A stretch of 64,000 nt of DNA from Lachnospiraceae bacterium (GCA_009911185.1 QXWW01000017.1:1-64000); one strand, 5' to 3'. Shown: positions 7,186 through 16,385, counted from the stretch's first letter. Notes: generated from the letters alone by a model not told the origin. Translations and numbers: made by a program.

Positions 7186-7917
7186 TTAACGTCTCCTTGA
7201 TAATTGTTTTCTTCGTATGTTGAAACGGTAGTTAATTAAAATCTGCTTTAATTCCGTTTTCTTTTTCGTATTCAGAGGAAAAGACACGCCGCTTTTCATC
7301 CAGCAGACAAGGTCCTCCATGGAATCTACATAATCCAGATTTACGAGGATTCCCCGGTTTATGGTGCAGAAACGCTCGTCTTTCTCCAGCATGGATTTTA
7401 TTTTATTGAAGGGAATGCGGCAGCGGTACTGTTCCTGCGCCTGTACGATACAGTAATTGGAGTCGGTAAAAATATATTCTAAATGAGAATAGAGCACGGG
7501 AATGACCTGTTTTCCCACCGAGAGGTCCAGATATTGCTGTTTTTCTGGGAAAATACGCAGAAAATCGGACAGTGTACGCGTAAGCCGTTCCTGGTCCAGA
7601 GGTTTCATGAGATAGTCGAAGGCATGACAGGGAAAGGCCTGCGCCATATGTTCCTGACTGGAAGTAAGGAACATATGGCAGCAGTCCGGACAAAGGCGGC
7701 GCATTTTAAGGGCTGTCTGGATGCCGTCGGTGCCTTTCATATAAATATCCATGAATACCATATCGTATTTACCAGGAATGCCAGCAGCCAGAAAAGTATC
7801 TCCGTCCAGAAAGCAGTCACAGCAGATATCCAGACGCTGGCTGGCTGCAAAGTGCGTTAACATTTTTTTCAAGTCACGAATTTCCAGTTCTTCGTCGTCT
7901 ACAATGGCGATTCTCAT
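7186..7917 (-). CDS. LytTR-family response regulator
   Basis: This 243-residue protein has an N-terminal receiver domain: acidic pocket IVDDEE (residues 4-9), phosphoacceptor Asp in VFMDIYMKGTDG (~57), Lys in LMKPLD (~107). A C-terminal LytTR DNA-binding domain begins near residue 130, with the typical YIFTDSNYCIVQ and FCTINRGILVNLDYV stretches. It is the first gene of a two-gene operon with the AgrC-like kinase. It is divergent from the large surface protein gene that begins 150 bp away, a likely but unproven target. LytTR proteins usually bind paired direct repeats; I could not define a clear pair here. Confidence 0.9.
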   Translation of the reverse strand: MRIAIVDDEELEIRDLKKMLTHFAASQRLDICCDCFLDGDTFLAAGIPGKYDMVFMDIYMKGTDGIQTALKMRRLCPDCCHMFLTSSQEHMAQAFPCHAFDYLMKPLDQERLTRTLSDFLRIFPEKQQYLDLSVGKQVIPVLYSHLEYIFTDSNYCIVQAQEQYRCRIPFNKIKSMLEKDERFCTINRGILVNLDYVDSMEDLVCWMKSGVSFPLNTKKKTELKQILINYRFNIRRKQLSRRR

Positions 7918-8017
7918 TGCAGTGTACCTCCTACTGTTATCATAAACAAATCCGTACGCTAAATCAACTTTTTTTTCTTCTGTTTATCCCCAAAAGAAGC
8001 CGTTTATCACAGAAATG

Positions 8018-8047
8018 TTGTCGAAAACCTTTAAATAACGGTATGAT
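8018..8047 (+). promoter_or_regulatory. promoter for the surface protein gene
   Basis: TTGTCG (8018-8023) and TATGAT (8042-8047) are 18 bases apart, about 25-35 bases before the possible starts of the surface protein gene. Confidence 0.5.
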
Positions 8048-8070
8048 AAAGTAAATTTAAGGGAACAGGA

Positions 8071-11000
8071 GTGAAACGTATAGTGAAAAATAACAATATA
8101 AAATGGAAAAAGATGCTTGTGATAATATTGGCGGCAGTATTTTTCTGCAGTTCTGACAATGTTTCCATGGTAACAAAGGCAGTTCAGGAACAAGGAGAAC
8201 AGACGCAAAATGCCTCTGAAATGTCCAGACAGGTGAAGGAACTTTGGGTACATTGCCGCGCCGGAGGAAAAAACTGGGAGCCGAATATGGATGTGTCGGA
8301 TGAATATATGCGTTCCGTTATCAATTTTAATGTGGTTTCTGGGGGCAGCGCAGATGAACTGGTGCAGGATTCCTATCAAATCCAATGGATTGAGGAAGAT
8401 GGAACCGTGCTTTCTGGTATTCCCCAAAATGCCGGCAAATATACGGTCAAGGTGATTTTGGATGAAAACCTGGCAGAAACGGCAAAGATGGCGGAAGGGC
8501 GGGATTCCTTTTCTTTTACCATCCGTAAAATGAACATTGCAAATATAATTATAGGATTGTACGGGACGATACCGGAATGGACTGGAGAGCCTGTGCTGCC
8601 GGTAAATGCGTATGTGGCTAACAGCAGTTATCGTTTGCCGGAAGATTGCTATGAGCTTCAGTTTACAGAGGGCAAAAATTGTGTGGAGCCAGGAATGGGG
8701 TATGTAAAAGCCATAGGAAAAGGACCAAATGTGGAAGGAGAGAAAGAATTTTCCTATCAAATCAGTAAGGCGCATATGGACCTGACGCCCTTTCAGGAGG
8801 CGGTTCAGGCAGAATTTTCCTATGATGGTACAGGAAAAAGCCCCATATTGGAAGGTTCTCTTGAGGGAATACAGGAGGTGGAATATGGGGACTATTATGA
8901 CAGCAATTTTACCAGACTGACAGCGATGCCCGAAGATACCGGAGATTATAAATGTTATATCAAGCTCATTTCCGAAGATGCTGTCCATTATTACAATGGC
9001 GCTTGGTATCAGGACTATACCATTGCGCCCAGGAAATTGGAGGTGGACGTGCAGGTTGAAAAGAGTAAAATATATGATACCAGCACGGCGGTAAAAACCC
9101 CACAGACTACGGTTAAGAATCTGGTGACAGGCGATGAGGTCACACTGTCATCATTTGCACAATATGATACAAAACAGGCAGGAAAAAATAAGACAATTAC
9201 GGTATCTTTTGCAGTGCAGGGAAAAGATGCCGGAAATTATACGGCGCCAGATGGGTTTACGCTTACGGACGGAGAGATTGTTCCCAAAGAAGTGCAGGCA
9301 CAAAATATTGTCCTGCAGTCTTATTATTACAATGGCAGCCGGGAAGTGCCTCTGGATAACCTGTCTGTCACGGATAAAAATCACTGGGTGGCTGCCGGGG
9401 TGTACAGCAGTGTGGACGATGTGGCATTGGATACGTCGCAGGCGAGGGCGTTTATGGAAGATGCAGATGTGGGAGAGGGAAAACCTGTTACATTTACAGG
9501 CTTAAAGCTAACGGGAGCAGACAGCGGCAACTATGATCTGGAACAGCCGCAAACGGCAGTGACCATCAGAAAAATTCCATTTTCCAATGCAGTGTGGGTA
9601 GAGATGCCGGATTATCAATATGGAAGCACAGTTTCAGAACCCTCCCTGCTGAACTATAAAGGCAGCGGAGAAATTACTTATAAGTTCAGAAAAGGGGACA
9701 GCGAGGATGAGTATCAGGAATGGAAAGAAATCGGTCCCCAGACATTAATGCCGGGGAAGTATGAAATCATTGCTGAGGTAGCGGACACAATCAATTTTGA
9801 AGGAGGGACCACAGTTTATCCTCAGGAGTTTTACGTAAATAGTATGCATCCGGAGCTTAGCGGAACGCAAAATTGGGAGAAAACGTATGGCGATAAACCA
9901 TTTTATCTGGATGTCGAACATAAGGGCGACGGACAGCTTCGGTATCAGGTGTCCCAGGGAGAAGAGATACTTTCTGTAGACGCTGACGGTAAAGTGACCA
10001 TCAAAAAAGCAGGAGAGGCAGTCGTTCAGGTAATCTTTGATAAGACAGAGCTTTACCGGGCAGACAGTATTTCCGTTAAAATTTCTGTGGCAAAGGCAAA
10101 GGGCAGCGCCTCTGTTTCACAGGAAGGATGGGTATATGATCCCGAAAACAGTCACGCGAACTTGCCGGTTCCTGTATCAGAAACCAATGGGACGGCTCAT
10201 GTTACGTATCAATATAAAGCAAAAGATGGAGCAGACAATGCTTATACAGACGAAATTCCGGTAAACGCGGGAACGTATACCGTGAAAGCTATTTTTGCAG
10301 AGACGGAAAACTATCTTGAAATCAGCGCAGAAGCGGATTTTACCATCGCCAAAGCTCAGGCACAGATTACAGGAATGAATTATTATTTGATGCGTTATGG
10401 CGATCAGGCATTTACACTGGATCTGCATAAGACCGGGGACGGAGATTTGATGTATGAGGTGACTTCCGGCATGGAGGTTGTGGAAATCAAAGAAGGAGGC
10501 GTGGTAAGTATTCGCAAAACGGGGACAGCGCATGTAACGGTATCCATGGCAGCTACCAATAATTATGAAGCTGCAGTAAAGAAAGAAATTCAAATCATTG
10601 TCTCTCGTGGGCAGGGGACAGGAAGCGTGACGCTTAAGGATTGGGTGTACAGTCCCGACAATAAGAATGCTAATATTCCTTCGCCAATTTCAGATACAAA
10701 CGGAACAGACTGCGTTTCTTATCTGTATAAACCAAGAGGCGAGAAGGACGAAGCATACACGTCATTAATTCCCGTGAATGCAGGAGCATATACCGTGAAG
10801 GCTGTGTTTGCAGAGACAGAAAATTATCTGGAAGCAGAAGCAACGGCAGATTTCCAGATTCTTAAAGAAAAAAATCCGGAAAATATGCCGGTAGGTGAAG
10901 GTGTAAAAATCAGCGCTGCAGGCACTATGAATCGAGTGAAGGACATACTGCTTCCGGCGGGATGGTCCTGGAAAGAGACGGATGCAGAGTTAATTCCAGG

Positions 11001-11631
11001 CGGGATTGTCACGGCAGAAGCAGTGTATGAGGATCGTGTCAATTATGAACAGTATCAGGTGCAGATAGCTATAAGCAAGGCTGCGGAGCTTATTATATCC
11101 GCCACGGACAAAGAGTATATCATCGGCAAAAGTACCAGGGCGGTGATTACGTGTACCGGGGCGCTGTCGGAATTTAAGGGGGTGGAGGTCGATAATCTAA
11201 GGCTTGACGCTTCAAACTATTTACTGGAGGAAGGTTCGACGGTTCTTATCTTCCAGAAAACGTATCTGAATACGCTTTCTATAGGAAAACATAAGATCAG
11301 GCTGTGTTACACGGCGGGAGATGTGGAAAGTACGCTTACCGTAAAAAAACAGAATGACGATGATGAAAAAGAAGAGCAAAAACCAGGGAAAAAGAATCCG
11401 GGAGATCATAAACCAGATAGCCGTACACCGGATAAAAAGCCCAATACCCAGATACCTGTCAGCCAGAACAGTCAAAAGCCAGACAATCAGCAGAAGAATA
11501 CTTCTGGCACAACAGATCATACCGACAGACCTGTAACTGGAGACAGTGCGCCTTGGAATTTGTATATCCTGCTGTTGTTATTCTCAGCAGCAGTCATGGC
11601 AGCAGCATGTGCAGGAAAGCGCCGGAGGTGA
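8071..11631 (+). CDS. large repeat-containing cell-surface protein with sorting-type C-terminus
   Basis: This 1186-residue secreted protein has a signal peptide (basic start, hydrophobic MLVIILAAVFFCSS). A series of beta-rich modules follows: a YDG-type repeat (KIYDTSTAV ... TLTDGEIVP, ~330-410) and two near-duplicate modules with matching WVYDPENSHANLP / WVYSPDNKNANIP and VNAGTYTVKAIFAETENYLE stretches (~680-775 and ~860-940). A Lys/Pro/Asp-rich stalk (~1095-1150) leads to RPVTGD, a hydrophobic span and KRRR. The tail is a sortase signal except that Leu of LPXTG is Arg. GTG 8071 or GTG 8083 may start it; AGGAG at 8067 favours 8083. A role in adhesion or wall display is inferred. Confidence 0.85.
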   Translation: MKRIVKNNNIKWKKMLVIILAAVFFCSSDNVSMVTKAVQEQGEQTQNASEMSRQVKELWVHCRAGGKNWEPNMDVSDEYMRSVINFNVVSGGSADELVQDSYQIQWIEEDGTVLSGIPQNAGKYTVKVILDENLAETAKMAEGRDSFSFTIRKMNIANIIIGLYGTIPEWTGEPVLPVNAYVANSSYRLPEDCYELQFTEGKNCVEPGMGYVKAIGKGPNVEGEKEFSYQISKAHMDLTPFQEAVQAEFSYDGTGKSPILEGSLEGIQEVEYGDYYDSNFTRLTAMPEDTGDYKCYIKLISEDAVHYYNGAWYQDYTIAPRKLEVDVQVEKSKIYDTSTAVKTPQTTVKNLVTGDEVTLSSFAQYDTKQAGKNKTITVSFAVQGKDAGNYTAPDGFTLTDGEIVPKEVQAQNIVLQSYYYNGSREVPLDNLSVTDKNHWVAAGVYSSVDDVALDTSQARAFMEDADVGEGKPVTFTGLKLTGADSGNYDLEQPQTAVTIRKIPFSNAVWVEMPDYQYGSTVSEPSLLNYKGSGEITYKFRKGDSEDEYQEWKEIGPQTLMPGKYEIIAEVADTINFEGGTTVYPQEFYVNSMHPELSGTQNWEKTYGDKPFYLDVEHKGDGQLRYQVSQGEEILSVDADGKVTIKKAGEAVVQVIFDKTELYRADSISVKISVAKAKGSASVSQEGWVYDPENSHANLPVPVSETNGTAHVTYQYKAKDGADNAYTDEIPVNAGTYTVKAIFAETENYLEISAEADFTIAKAQAQITGMNYYLMRYGDQAFTLDLHKTGDGDLMYEVTSGMEVVEIKEGGVVSIRKTGTAHVTVSMAATNNYEAAVKKEIQIIVSRGQGTGSVTLKDWVYSPDNKNANIPSPISDTNGTDCVSYLYKPRGEKDEAYTSLIPVNAGAYTVKAVFAETENYLEAEATADFQILKEKNPENMPVGEGVKISAAGTMNRVKDILLPAGWSWKETDAELIPGGIVTAEAVYEDRVNYEQYQVQIAISKAAELIISATDKEYIIGKSTRAVITCTGALSEFKGVEVDNLRLDASNYLLEEGSTVLIFQKTYLNTLSIGKHKIRLCYTAGDVESTLTVKKQNDDDEKEEQKPGKKNPGDHKPDSRTPDKKPNTQIPVSQNSQKPDNQQKNTSGTTDHTDRPVTGDSAPWNLYILLLLFSAAVMAAACAGKRRR

Positions 11632-11692
11632 AAAGAAAGAAGACTGTTTATGGTAAATCATATCAGACAGTTGATCATTCAGGGAGAAAATG

Positions 11693-11794
11693 ATGAAAGA
11701 AGTAAATCAGGTTTGTGGGAAATTAAATGAAGCGCTGGGCATTTCTGTTACACTTTTCAATCTTGGGAACAAAGTGGGCAAGTCGCCGCGCTAA
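11693..11794 (+). CDS. possible 33-residue peptide
   Basis: ATG 11693 (with another in-frame ATG at 11690) follows AGGGAGA by 5-6 bases and opens a 33-codon frame ending TAA 11792-11794. The peptide begins MKEVNQVCGKL, has one cysteine, a short hydrophobic middle (ISVTLFNLG) and a basic end (GKSPR). It lies ~60 bases after the surface protein gene. It has no double-glycine or AgrD-like layout. It could be a regulatory peptide, a remnant of a longer gene, or chance. Confidence 0.25.
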   Translation: MKEVNQVCGKLNEALGISVTLFNLGNKVGKSPR

Positions 11795-11955
11795 CATAGA
11801 TCACAAAATTTAAGTTCGTTCCAAAGGCTTTTTCGTTTGAGCGGCAAGGCCTTTAGAACGAGCGGCATATTCGTACGACAGCCCCTTTTTACTGGCAGTG
11901 TTTCAAATTGTTCTCAATATTTAATATTTCTTTTTAAATTTATGTAGTGGAAAGT

Positions 11956-12324
11956 CTAATCTCTCTCGTGTTTAAATCCCCATTTCATAATTTCATAAAA
12001 TATAGGCATTAAATCTTTTCCACGTTCTGTAAAAGAATATTCTACATGAGGCGGTATTTCATTAAACTGCTCCCTGTGAATAAAACCGTCCGCTTCCAGT
12101 TCACGCAAAGCATTGGTAAGCATGGTGTTTGTAATTCCCTGTAAATCTTTTTTTAGTTTACCAAAACGGACAGTGTCATAAATACACAGTTCATATAAAA
12201 TCTGTGTTTTCCACTTTCCCTGAAGCATAATCAGCAATGGCGTAACAGGGCAATTTCCAAGTTCGGTTATAATTCCTTTTTTAACATTTTGCAAATATTC
12301 CTCATAAGTCATAAATTCCTGCAT
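11956..12324 (-). CDS. HxlR-family transcriptional regulator
   Basis: This 122-residue winged-helix protein shows the HxlR pattern: CPVTPLLIMLQGKWKTQILYEL at the N-terminus, RFGKLKKDLQGITNTMLTNALRELEADG as the recognition region, and EYSFTERGKDLMPI in the wing. The N-terminal Cys preceding P-V-T is the redox or electrophile sensor position in several HxlR members. AAAGGAAAG precedes the ATG. It is divergent from the esterase gene, and an inverted repeat lies between them, so it probably controls that gene and itself. Confidence 0.9.
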   Translation of the reverse strand: MQEFMTYEEYLQNVKKGIITELGNCPVTPLLIMLQGKWKTQILYELCIYDTVRFGKLKKDLQGITNTMLTNALRELEADGFIHREQFNEIPPHVEYSFTERGKDLMPIFYEIMKWGFKHERD

Positions 12325-12357
12325 AATAAAATCTTTCCTTTCATCATTAAGTGTACA

Positions 12358-12399
12358 AAGTACGTTTTACCATACTATGTATCAAATTTCTGCGTACTT
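12358..12399. promoter_or_regulatory. inverted repeat, likely HxlR operator
   Basis: AAGTACG (12358-12364) is exactly complementary to CGTACTT (12393-12399), separated by 28 bases, in the divergent region between the HxlR gene and the esterase. The right arm abuts and partly overlaps the esterase -35 region. The assignment as HxlR operator is by position. Confidence 0.5.
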
Positions 12400-12425
12400 G
12401 ATTTTTATTTTTGATATAGTATAAT
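12398..12425 (+). promoter_or_regulatory. promoter of the esterase gene
   Basis: TTGATT (12398-12403) and TATAAT (12420-12425) are 16 bases apart, 41 bases before the start codon at 12466. Confidence 0.6.
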
Positions 12426-12465
12426 TTTTGAACAAAGAAAAGTCAATAAGGAAGTGGTGATAAAA

Positions 12466-13161
12466 ATGGAACGTGATATTTGCCGCAGACAATTATTTTA
12501 TATAGAAGACAAAAAAATTGAAGTTTATCTAAGTTCTGGAGATGACAGCCCTGTTATTTATCTGAATACTTTTGCGGGAGAAGGAAAACAAGTATATCAA
12601 TTATTAAGGAATGCGAATTGTCAGGATTTTACATTCGTTGCCATAAGCGGTCTTACATGGGATCACGATATGGCTCCCTGGGATATTCCGCCGATATCGA
12701 AAAATGATACTCCCTGTACGGGCGGTGCAGACAGGTATGTACAGCTTTTAACGGACGAAATTGTACCAAAGGCGGAAAGCTTTGTGCAAGGGCGTGTTCT
12801 ATGGAGAGGACTTGCCGGATATTCTCTTGCGGGGTTATTTGCGCTATATTCGCTTTATCATACGGGAATTTTTTCAAGGATTGCGAGTATGTCCGGCTCT
12901 CTCTGGTTTCCGGATTTTAAGGAGTATGTTTTTTCGCACGATATGGTACGAAAACCGGAGTATTTATATCTGTCTTTAGGCGACAGTGAAAGTAACACTC
13001 AGAATCCATATTTGAAAACCGTACAGAAACATACAGAGGAGCTCTATGCCTTTTACGTACAAAAAGGCATCGGCACAGAATTTCAATTAAATCCGGGCAG
13101 CCATTATCAAAACACCGTTCAAAGAACAGCATTGGGTATGGAATGGATATTGAAGAAATAA
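12466..13161 (+). CDS. Fes/IroE-like alpha/beta-hydrolase esterase
   Basis: This 231-residue cytosolic alpha/beta hydrolase is of the esterase-D/enterochelin-esterase type. The nucleophile elbow is GYSLAGLFALY (GxSxG); a C-terminal PGSHYQNT stretch probably supplies the catalytic His, and GDSESNTQNP is typical of this family. There is no signal peptide. I chose ATG 12466 (AAGGAAG 11 bases upstream) over the GTG codons at 12454 and 12457, which lie inside the ribosome binding site. It is divergent from an HxlR regulator. Family members hydrolyse siderophore or thioester-type substrates; the true substrate here is unknown. Confidence 0.8.
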   Translation: MERDICRRQLFYIEDKKIEVYLSSGDDSPVIYLNTFAGEGKQVYQLLRNANCQDFTFVAISGLTWDHDMAPWDIPPISKNDTPCTGGADRYVQLLTDEIVPKAESFVQGRVLWRGLAGYSLAGLFALYSLYHTGIFSRIASMSGSLWFPDFKEYVFSHDMVRKPEYLYLSLGDSESNTQNPYLKTVQKHTEELYAFYVQKGIGTEFQLNPGSHYQNTVQRTALGMEWILKK

Positions 13162-13222
13162 ATTATGTATTTTTCCTTTGGTATGGTAAGATGTAACTTA
13201 CGAAATGATAACGGAGGTAAAA

Positions 13223-13895
13223 ATGATTATTTACGCGGGAGGACGGACAGATACTGTCCAATATTACACGGAATGGCTCTTAACCGTTTTTCAGAGGGGG
13301 ATGTGTTGTCGGAAAAATGGGCATTAGCCGATTTCCCCTCCCTGTTTAGGACTGACTATTAACCGACAGCCCCGACACGCTATGAACTGACCCCAGATAT
13401 GCAGACGGCATTGTGTTTTGTTCCAAGAATTACAAACACATACTGCCGCGTCTGCATGAAATCACGGACCGTTTCAATACCAACTTCCATTAAACGATTA
13501 CTGCTTATGGAAAGGATATTGAACCGGGGGTTCCGGATATAGAGAAAAGCCTGGAAACCTTGATAAAATTGTCTGAACTGGTTGGAAAACAGTGAATTGC
13601 ATGGCGGTATGCTCCTGCTCTGCTGACGAAAGCATATACCATTGAGCGGCATTTGGAAACTTTTGAATGCATGGCAAAAGTGCTTTCCCCTTATATTGAC
13701 CGCTGCATTTTCAATTTTGTGGAGAGGTATAAAAAACTGGAGAGCAATATGCCGGAGCATATTCCCCTGTCCGGGCAGGATATACAGATACTGGCGCGGG
13801 GGCCGGGAACGATTGCAAAAACCGTGGTTATTGGATTATGCTTGACAAAGAATGAAAAGATTTTGCTGTCGAACCCGGGTCTGATGATATAAGCA
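13223..13895 (+). pseudogene. decayed DUF1848 family gene
   Basis: From ATG 13223 (after ACGGAGG) the first frame reads MIIYAGGRTDTVQYYTEW, the DUF1848 start. The match then jumps frames: PTRYELTP, then DGIVFCSKNYKHILPRLHE, then TITAYGKDIEPGVPDIEKS, an in-frame TGA after VGKQ, then IAWRYAPALLTKAYTIERH and CIFNFVERYKKLESNMP. At least two frameshifts, one stop and a degraded 3' part are present, and the C-terminal cysteine cluster is missing. DUF1848 proteins are of uncertain function. The wreck separates the esterase from the adenylation gene. Confidence 0.85.
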
Positions 13896-14019
13896 ATGAT
13901 GACAGTATAAATCGGGATTTTAACGCCCCGCTCCTGATTGTCAGTTATTTTTACCATGAACAGATAAAAAATCTGCAAAAAACAACAAAGATGTAGAAGC
14001 ATAGAAAACGGAGGATTTT

Positions 14020-15492
14020 ATGAGTACGGTTTATTCACTTTTTCAAAAAACAGTTACAGAAAACAGTAATAAAACAGCGATTATTGAAAATGACAGGACA
14101 ATGACTTTCGGGGAGCTTTCCAATTTGGTGGATTTGATAGCGGGGAGTTTTCCAGCTGGGATAACCAGTGTGGGAATTGTTATGAGCCACCGTGCGGAAA
14201 TGATTGCCGCAATACTGGCAGTATTAAAATGCGGCGCAAGGTACGTTCCGGCAGAGCCGAATTTTCCCACAGGCAGAATACGTTATATGATGGAGGAAGC
14301 AAATGTAGATTTTATCCTTACCGAGATGTGCTTTACGGATAAACTGGGCGGCTTTGATGTGCGGCTGACAGATTGTGAAATCTGTGGACTGGATACTCCT
14401 GTTTCGGAAAAAACGGACACGGGAAATCCTGAACTTCCCGCCTATGTGCTTTACACTTCCGGCACAACGGGGCGGCCAAAGGGAATTTGCGTCACAAATC
14501 GTAATGTCTGTCATTATGTTAAGGCGTTTGCTAATGAATTTAAGCCGAACACAAACGATATTATGCTGCAATATTCCGTGTGTTCCTTTGATATATTTGT
14601 GGAGGAAGTTTTTGCAAGCCTGCTGAATGGCGCTGCACTTGCCATTCCGTCCGCAGAAGATAAGGAAGATGTAAAATCTTTGATGAAATTCGTGAAGCGG
14701 CATCAAGTGACAATGATCAGCGGTTTTCCTTATCTTTTTGCTGAAATGAACCACCTGCCCAATATTCCTGCCTGTCTGCGGCTTTTGATCAGCGGAGGTG
14801 ATGTGCTCCGCGGGGCTTATGTTGATCGTCTGCTGGAACAGGCGGAAGTGTATAATACATATGGACCTTCCGAAACTACGGTATGCGCCTCTTATTACCG
14901 TTGTAATGGTGGTACGGTTTTAAAAGACGGTACATATCCCATTGGCAGGCCCGTCAGGGGTGCAAAAATTTGTATCCTGGATGCAAAGGGCAACAAATTA
15001 GCAGACGGTGAAACTGGCGAAATCTGTATTTATGGGGACGGCGTTTCGGACGGATATATCGGGGAACACGCCGAGGAAAACAAAGCGTTTGAACGTACAC
15101 AGGATGGCGGCACACTCTACCGCAGCGGCGATTTAGGCTATTTTCTTCCGAACGGTGATCTTGCTTTTCTTCATCGCAAGGACACACAGATTATGATATA
15201 CGGAAAACGTGTTGAAGTTATGGAGGTGGAAGCAAGGCTTTACCAGTGCAGCGGTATAGAACAGGCTGTTGTGAGGGCGTTTACGGACGAGAACGGGCTA
15301 TCTTATATGACTGCTTATATTGTTCCGTCTGTACAGGATATGAGGGTGTCCGAAGTCCGGAAAGAACTTTCGGAACACCTTGCCGCTTTTATGATACCAG
15401 AGTTTATTGTTAAAATGCCGCAGATTCCGCTTAACAGCAACGGAAAACCTGATACGGCAAGACTGCCGGTCGTTATGAAAGCAGGTGTTTAA
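14020..15492 (+). CDS. stand-alone NRPS-type adenylation enzyme
   Basis: This 490-residue acyl/aminoacyl-adenylating enzyme has the core motifs in order: YTSGTTGRPKG (residues 145-155, ATP binding), YNTYGPSETTV (~285-295), YRSGDLGY, the hinge KDTQIMIYGKRVE, and NSNGKPDTARL with the catalytic Lys at about 476. The protein ends 14 residues after that Lys, so no carrier (PCP) domain, condensation or thioesterase domain is attached. CGGAGG precedes ATG 14020. The next gene, a GNAT acetyltransferase, starts 3 bases after its stop. It must hand its adenylate to a partner not linked here, or release an amide or ester itself. Substrate is not predictable by eye. Confidence 0.88.
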   Translation: MSTVYSLFQKTVTENSNKTAIIENDRTMTFGELSNLVDLIAGSFPAGITSVGIVMSHRAEMIAAILAVLKCGARYVPAEPNFPTGRIRYMMEEANVDFILTEMCFTDKLGGFDVRLTDCEICGLDTPVSEKTDTGNPELPAYVLYTSGTTGRPKGICVTNRNVCHYVKAFANEFKPNTNDIMLQYSVCSFDIFVEEVFASLLNGAALAIPSAEDKEDVKSLMKFVKRHQVTMISGFPYLFAEMNHLPNIPACLRLLISGGDVLRGAYVDRLLEQAEVYNTYGPSETTVCASYYRCNGGTVLKDGTYPIGRPVRGAKICILDAKGNKLADGETGEICIYGDGVSDGYIGEHAEENKAFERTQDGGTLYRSGDLGYFLPNGDLAFLHRKDTQIMIYGKRVEVMEVEARLYQCSGIEQAVVRAFTDENGLSYMTAYIVPSVQDMRVSEVRKELSEHLAAFMIPEFIVKMPQIPLNSNGKPDTARLPVVMKAGV

Positions 15493-15494
15493 TT

Positions 15495-15977
15495 ATGGAC
15501 ATTGAAATACGGAAAGCGGAGCTTAGAGATATTGATCTGCTGATGAAATGGCGTATGAGGGTATTGCATGAAGTTTTTGCTATTCCAGACAATCAGCCTG
15601 CAAAAGATTTAGAAAAGGCAAACAGGATTTATTATCAGTCCGCACTACAGGCAGGCGGACATATCGCCTGTTTTGCCTATAAGGAAAATGAAATTGTCGG
15701 CTGCGGCGGTATCTGCTTATATCAGGAAATGCCGTCCCCAGACAACCTTTCCGGGCAATGTGCGTATTTGATGAATATTTATACCTGTCCGGAGTTTCGG
15801 AGGCACGGTGTTGGAGAAACGGTTGTGAGGTGGCTGGTCGGGCAGGCTGCTCAAAGAAGCATCACAAAGATTTATTTAGAAACTTCAGAACCTGGCAAAA
15901 AGTTATACGGAAAAACAGGTTTTGTTGATATGCCGGATATGATGAAGCTGCAGACTGTCAAAAGTTATAGCAGATGA
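15495..15977 (+). CDS. GNAT N-acetyltransferase
   Basis: This 160-residue GNAT-fold protein has an N-terminal IRKAELRDIDLLMKWRMRVL motif. The acetyl-CoA-binding segment is YTCPEFRRHGVGETVVRWL (residues ~96-115, R/Q-x-x-G-x-G/A type), followed by IYLETSEPGKKLYGKTGF. It begins 2 bases after the adenylation gene stop, so the two are translationally coupled and likely act in one pathway. Possible roles are modification or detoxification of the adenylation product. A terminator follows at 16107. Confidence 0.85.
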   Translation: MDIEIRKAELRDIDLLMKWRMRVLHEVFAIPDNQPAKDLEKANRIYYQSALQAGGHIACFAYKENEIVGCGGICLYQEMPSPDNLSGQCAYLMNIYTCPEFRRHGVGETVVRWLVGQAAQRSITKIYLETSEPGKKLYGKTGFVDMPDMMKLQTVKSYSR

Positions 15978-16106
15978 AGTATGTAAAATTTAGCACTCAC
16001 CTATTGACAGTGCTTAAAATCGTAAAAAGCAGCATTTTATAATGGTTTGACGGTTAAAAAATGTTTTTACTTCAAATCCTCCTGTTTGCATGATCCCCAA
16101 AAAGAA

Positions 16107-16134
16107 AAAAGATGGCTAACGACAACCATCTTTT
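16107..16134 (+). terminator. terminator after the adenylation/GNAT operon
   Basis: AAAAGATGG (16107-16115) pairs with CCATCTTTT (16126-16134) across a 10-base loop, ending in TTTTCC. It lies 130 bases after the GNAT stop. Confidence 0.7.
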
Positions 16135-16149
16135 CCCCGTTCCATGTTA

Positions 16150-16385
16150 TAATGGAACTAAGAAACCGTCAAATTTGTTCTATCCAGACGGAGGGACACT
16201 TTGGGGGTATCAGGGAAAACGAGAACTTCCGGCGCTTCCATTACCGGAGCACAGAAAAAGTATATAAAGAAATTCTGCTGTAAGCAATCGGTCGGAATAT
16301 CAATAAATACCATCGTTTTCTGTAGCAGAGAATCGAGAAATTCACAGGAAAAACCGAACAGAAGACAGCTTAGATAAGCATGCGA
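16150..16385 (+). pseudogene. C-terminal remnant of an IS1182-like transposase
   Basis: One plus-strand frame reads MELRNRQICSIQTEGHFGG, then ENENFRRFHYRS, KEILL, a TAA stop, and then AIGRNINKYHRFL. Allowing for the stop this follows the C-terminal pattern of IS1182-type transposases (QxEGxFGxxK, FRRFxxRG, EILLxAIGxNINK). The stop and missing upstream domains mark it as dead. No terminal inverted repeats were recognised. Confidence 0.55.

Noticed and set aside
7984-8988. 334-residue minus-strand ORF opposite the surface protein gene
   Set aside because: His/Phe/Ile-rich shadow of a better-supported gene on the plus strand.
11693-11794. AgrD-type autoinducer precursor for the AgrC-like kinase
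   Set aside because: Only one Cys, at the wrong end, no amphipathic leader plus acidic tail, and no agrB. Kept only as a possible small ORF.
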